Virus record (IMG/VR): IMGVR_UViG_3300045971_000577
Span: 1-64,000 of that record
Direction: 5' to 3' (one strand)
DNA: 64,000 nt
Origin: a virus
Shown here: positions 61,227-64,000 of the stretch, piece after piece
Layout of the letters: each line of letters begins with the position of its first letter
How positions within the stretch are numbered: the stretch's first letter is position 1
Position numbers and translations under genes: made by a program
The notes under the pieces: model-generated
Told to the model about the DNA's origin: nothing
Database searches by the model: none
What the model saw: the letters and a program-made list of their open reading frames with translations, nothing else

Positions 61227-61501
61227 TTTCTATACTTGTTTTTTAGTTCATCTGAAATATACGACACGCGCATATGTTCTGCAAGATATGGATCTTGGAG
61301 TTTGATAACAGACGCATACGCAGAGCTAATCTTACCGGAGATACGAATCCACGAGTTGGTGCGATATCCCTCGTCGTCAGTCTCGTGTTCTTCGTCAGCC
61401 TTCAGACGTACAAAGTCATCGTCCAAATCAGTCAGCTTTTGATTCCAGGTACCATATTCTGATCCCGGGAATAAAAACTCGATAAGGACATATTCCTTCA
61501 T
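61223..61501 (-). CDS. KL-P-related protein, 92 aa
   Basis: MKEYVLIEFLFPGSEYGTWN; motif ISSAYASVIKLQDPYLAEH. ATGA overlaps on both sides. Confidence 0.8.
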   Translation of the reverse strand: MKEYVLIEFLFPGSEYGTWNQKLTDLDDDFVRLKADEEHETDDEGYRTNSWIRISGKISSAYASVIKLQDPYLAEHMRVSYISDELKNKYRK

Positions 61502-61839
61502 GTGCTCACTGTTTCAATGTACGAGATTCGGATTAGTTCGCTGTCTACCTTTTGGCAGGATGGCGAAAAAGTCTTGTTGTTCACTGGTAAGGTTGTTATT
61601 CCTAGTCCTGTTATTACCTGCGCACAGCTCAATGGCTTGCTCAGATAAACATTCAAATAGATTGTGTGATTTACAAATTCGACATCAACGTCTTTTATTC
61701 CATCGACATTCATATCAAGTTTTGCAGGAGACATAAAGGAAACGGTTGGATCCCCCGTTGCTGCGAGATTGAGTACCGCCACAACAAGACCAATAGAAAG
61801 GAGTGTAGCAGCCACGCATACACCCAGCGAACTTTTCAT
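61498..61839 (-). CDS. membrane-anchored or secreted protein, 113 aa
   Basis: MKSSLGVCVAATLLSIGLVV is a signal or anchor; mature beta-rich domain with one cysteine pair (LSCAQV, SPSCQK). GAGG nine bases before ATG 61839. Late-promoter driven. Confidence 0.75.
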   Translation of the reverse strand: MKSSLGVCVAATLLSIGLVVAVLNLAATGDPTVSFMSPAKLDMNVDGIKDVDVEFVNHTIYLNVYLSKPLSCAQVITGLGITTLPVNNKTFSPSCQKVDSELIRISYIETVST

Positions 61840-61865
61840 ATAGTAAACCTCGGAAGTTATGTACC

Positions 61866-61873
61866 TATTTATA
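61866..61873 (-). promoter_or_regulatory. T4 consensus late promoter
   Basis: Exact TATAAATA, 27 bases before ATG 61839. Confidence 0.65.
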
Positions 61874-62363
61874 TCTGCGTCTTGCAAACCGTGTTGAAAT
61901 CACCTAATCCCGAATGAATGCCTTTTGCATCGAATCCTACCACATATCGCGCTGTTCCATCGTCCCAGGAAAAGGAGATGCGCGTGGCAGACTTGAGTGA
62001 TTTCATCAATTGATCGTTGTCGTGAATTGCCCGATACAGGATGTTGTTTTCCTGAATCCAAACTTCTTGCTGCAACAGAACTTGCTTTCCGTCTGCTTGC
62101 ACCAATGGATATCTATTGCCAGTACCGTTCATGCCATTCCAGTAAAGCACCATCATTGGTAGCGCATCACTCTTGGTAGAACACACAATACGAAGTGAAG
62201 CGAATGCCTTCTCAGACTTCTCGGCTATACGAGTACCAGTTGCTGCTGTGTGGTAAATGTAGCCCACAGGGGTCTTATCCTTACCCGGAACTTCTGTAAG
62301 CGTCCACTGTGCTGACGCAGAAAAAGCGAAAAGGAGTAACACACTACTTAGAAGTTTCTTCAT
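61869..62363 (-). CDS. secreted protein, 164 aa
   Basis: Signal peptide MKKLLSSVLLLFAFSASAQW; mature beta-sandwich-like domain with cysteines at 'RIVCSTKSDALPMM' and the C-terminus. Resembles bacterial periplasmic proteins. Role unknown. Confidence 0.8.
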   Translation of the reverse strand: MKKLLSSVLLLFAFSASAQWTLTEVPGKDKTPVGYIYHTAATGTRIAEKSEKAFASLRIVCSTKSDALPMMVLYWNGMNGTGNRYPLVQADGKQVLLQQEVWIQENNILYRAIHDNDQLMKSLKSATRISFSWDDGTARYVVGFDAKGIHSGLGDFNTVCKTQI

Positions 62364-62412
62364 ATTTGTTTTGATAATGTGTAACATTATACGATATAAC
62401 GATTGTAAAGTC

Positions 62413-62440
62413 AAAAAAAATCGCGCCCGAAGACGCGATT
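62413..62440 (-). terminator. strong intrinsic terminator
   Basis: AATCGCGTC-TTCG-GGCGCGATT then eight T on the minus strand. Ends the 112-aa gene. Confidence 0.9.
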
Positions 62441-62455
62441 GAATAGTAGACGATA

Positions 62456-62794
62456 TTAACAGTAATCACCCAGGATTTTTTCTACCTGCTCATTTATGTC
62501 TTTTTCTAGTCTATCTGTATTTATAAATATCTTAACGTCACGCATTTTCTTAAATGAATCTTCCATTACTTCCCAGTTAGATGATTTATTTACCGGGATA
62601 GGATGTGTCAGTTCATCGCCGCTGAGTTCGACTACATTACCATCATAATACTGCACCAGTATATGTTCTATGTATATTGCAGGAATTTCTTTCGCATCAA
62701 CTTCTTTAACTATTCTGTCAAAGACTGATGGACGTGCAATCCTATTGATAGCCTTGTCAAGGTTGAAACTCGTAATTGACTTTTTACCAGCCAT
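62456..62794 (-). CDS. hypothetical protein, 112 aa
   Basis: MAGKKSITSFNLDKAINRIA; 'ILVQYYDGNVVELSGDEL'. Perhaps a virion-associated T4-like protein given its neighbours. GGGAGGTGACATA precedes the ATG. Confidence 0.8.
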   Translation of the reverse strand: MAGKKSITSFNLDKAINRIARPSVFDRIVKEVDAKEIPAIYIEHILVQYYDGNVVELSGDELTHPIPVNKSSNWEVMEDSFKKMRDVKIFINTDRLEKDINEQVEKILGDYC

Positions 62795-62828
62795 TATGTC
62801 ACCTCCCGGTTATCTACTATTTAGTAGA

Positions 62829-62855
62829 AATATGTCTGGATAAACCAGACATATT
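62829..62855 (-). terminator. 11-bp hairpin, terminator-like
   Basis: AATATGTCTGG/CCAGACATATT, loop 5, followed by TCTAC. Separates 62874 from 62794. Confidence 0.6.
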
Positions 62856-62873
62856 ACGGGAATGGCTTCAGTT

Positions 62874-63659
62874 TTACTTCGCTGCTCTTGCTGCATCGCG
62901 TTTCAGCTTTGCTGCCACCTTAGCATCAAGGTCCGACTCTTTCTTCTCGACTTTTGCTTCAGCTGCCTTACGCTGATCACGCTCTCTGCGTTTTGTCTTG
63001 CGTTCTTCTAGCTTTTCCGCCTTTAGTTCCTCTGGATCTGCTGGTCGGCCACGCCCAGGCTTTAGCTCAGGGACAAGGGCGTATGCTTCTTCTCTTTTTG
63101 CGTCAGCTTGCGCTTCTAGGGCGTCTGCTTGGCTGATAAGAACCTTTGCCTGTGCTACTGAATCCATTACCAGAGGTGTCTTGCCCATCATCTTAGCAGC
63201 TAACTCTTCTGCCGCTGCCTGCTTTTCAGCTGGTGTACGAGTGTCTACTGGTGCTGCAGGAGTTGTTTCACCCTTCTGCTTCGCAATATACTCATCTACT
63301 TTCTTATCAATAGTTGCATTAATAAGTGCTAACGGTACCGGCTGATTTGGCAGAGGGAACATGGTCACGTTGGACACAGGTTCCTTACGTAGGTGCCCTC
63401 GTTGATGGAGTGCTGTCAGGCAGTTCAATCCGTCGGGAAATGTTCTGCGATTCAGTACTTCATAAAAGTCATTTGTTTCAAATGCTTCTCTGCTGTTCAG
63501 CGCCTGAATAACATAATCGTGATAACTGTCGGGTAGACGTTCAGTCTCGACAATCAAACAACTATTTTCGTCGTTAGGAAGTTTACGGAATACCACGGCC
63601 ACACGAACTCCAGTATTAGAAAGTGTGCCGGCGTGTTTTTTTAGGTTGTCAACAGCCAT
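62874..63659 (-). CDS. T4-superfamily small conserved protein, extended, 261 aa
   Basis: N-terminal 90 residues (LKKHAGTLSNTGVRVAVVFR, LPNDENSCLIVETERLPDSY, 'LNRRTFPDGLNCLTALHQRG') resemble a conserved protein of T4-like phages as I recall. Then an alanine-rich linker, GRGRPADPEE (hook-like) and a long basic coiled coil. The extension looks like a later addition. Confidence 0.8.
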   Translation of the reverse strand: MAVDNLKKHAGTLSNTGVRVAVVFRKLPNDENSCLIVETERLPDSYHDYVIQALNSREAFETNDFYEVLNRRTFPDGLNCLTALHQRGHLRKEPVSNVTMFPLPNQPVPLALINATIDKKVDEYIAKQKGETTPAAPVDTRTPAEKQAAAEELAAKMMGKTPLVMDSVAQAKVLISQADALEAQADAKREEAYALVPELKPGRGRPADPEELKAEKLEERKTKRRERDQRKAAEAKVEKKESDLDAKVAAKLKRDAARAAK

Positions 63660-63690
63660 ATTGTCTCCTTTGGGGCCGCAGCCCCATCAA

Positions 63691-63981
63691 TTACTCAGCG
63701 GTTGCAGGTGCTACTGCTTCGGTTGTTTCGTCTTTCTTTTGAACCGATTCCACATAGGCTAAGAAACCTGCCAACTTGTTGAACGAGTCACCGACTTGAG
63801 AAAGTTCAGCTGCTTGGAAAGCGCCGCGGCGTGATGCCAAGTCAACGATACGAGCCAACAGTTGGAGGTCAGCGATCGTCAACTGAACTGGTTCCAAGCT
63901 GGTTGTTGTTTGTGCTTCGGCTTCTGTGGCTGCCGATACTGTTTCTACTGCAGGTGCTGCGCTCTTCTTTGCTTTTGCCAT
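63691..63981 (-). CDS. T4-superfamily small conserved protein, 96 aa
   Basis: Core 'LTIADLQLLARIVDLASRRG' then 'AFQAAELSQVGDSFNKLAGF' matches a small protein widespread in T4-like phages; I recall it from cyanophages. Acidic alanine tails at both ends. Upstream of 62874, same transcript. Confidence 0.85.
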   Translation of the reverse strand: MAKAKKSAAPAVETVSAATEAEAQTTTSLEPVQLTIADLQLLARIVDLASRRGAFQAAELSQVGDSFNKLAGFLAYVESVQKKDETTEAVAPATAE

Positions 63982-64000
63982 TTTTATCTCCGTTTGTTGT

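Noticed and set aside
1-64000. CRISPR arrays or insertion sequences
   Set aside because: No regularly spaced identical repeats with unique spacers and no transposase-like gene or terminal inverted repeats seen. The 47.7 kb array repeats structure, not sequence.

Overview
The window reads as an accessory stretch of a large, probably lytic, myovirus-like phage genome. Almost every gene lies on the minus strand. Genes are short and packed, many sharing ATGA or TGATG stop/start overlaps. There are free-standing homing endonucleases of the GIY-YIG and HNH classes, a few tRNA genes, and T4-like late-promoter octamers (GATAAATA/TATAAATA). The two rightmost proteins resemble small conserved proteins that I recall from T4-superfamily phages; this placement is from memory. 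PEP-CTERM sorting signals on two proteins, together with lipoproteins and a sedolisin, point to a Gram-negative and possibly beta-proteobacterial host; that is inference.

Expression follows one plan. About 44 minus-strand sigma70-type promoters were found, almost all with -35 TTGACN and -10 CATAAT/TATAGT/TACAAT at exactly 17 nt. Many continue into a shared leader resembling CATACATCGCAACAAGG that supplies the ribosome-binding site. Each usually overlaps the end of the preceding gene. A few promoters put the -10 box only 6-8 nt before ATG, which suggests leaderless messages.

Layout: 0-3.1 kb holds small single-promoter genes. 3.1-4.2 kb is gene-less. 4.2-6.3 kb is a tandem array of nine MSLFD-type paralogues, one interrupted. 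6.3-12 kb has a Nudix hydrolase, a phosphoribosyltransferase and small proteins. 12-14.4 kb has an HNH endonuclease converging on a UvrD-like helicase. 14.5-23.8 kb holds small membrane and soluble proteins, a DksA/TraR-like zinc finger and a GIY-YIG endonuclease. 23.8-26.5 kb has a winged-helix protein and a sedolisin lipoprotein flanked by two copies of a covarying structured RNA. 26.7-36.1 kb has an AAA+ ATPase, a (p)ppGpp-hydrolase-like HD protein and many small proteins. 36.1-40 kb has a papain-like protease, two PEP-CTERM proteins and a lipoprotein. 40-42.5 kb has a GIY-YIG gene and structured noncoding DNA. 42.5-50.4 kb has an HNH gene, a bL12-like protein, a tRNA apparently nested in another tRNA, a SleB-like cell-wall hydrolase, an array of RNA hairpins, and tRNA-Met and tRNA-Arg. 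50.4-64 kb has small proteins, a large divergent paralogous family, a D-Ala-D-Ala carboxypeptidase, secreted proteins and T4-like small proteins.

The genes with a recognisable role suggest host takeover: nucleotide metabolism (Nudix, phosphoribosyltransferase), alarmone and ribosome interference (HD hydrolase, DksA-like, bL12-like), and envelope modification (carboxypeptidase, cell-wall hydrolase, sedolisin, PEP-CTERM proteins, lipoproteins). The strongest candidates for undescribed biology are the two-copy structured RNA around the sedolisin gene, the hairpin array at 47.7-48.6 kb, and the nested tRNA. All functions are inferred from sequence motifs read by eye; no database search was done.
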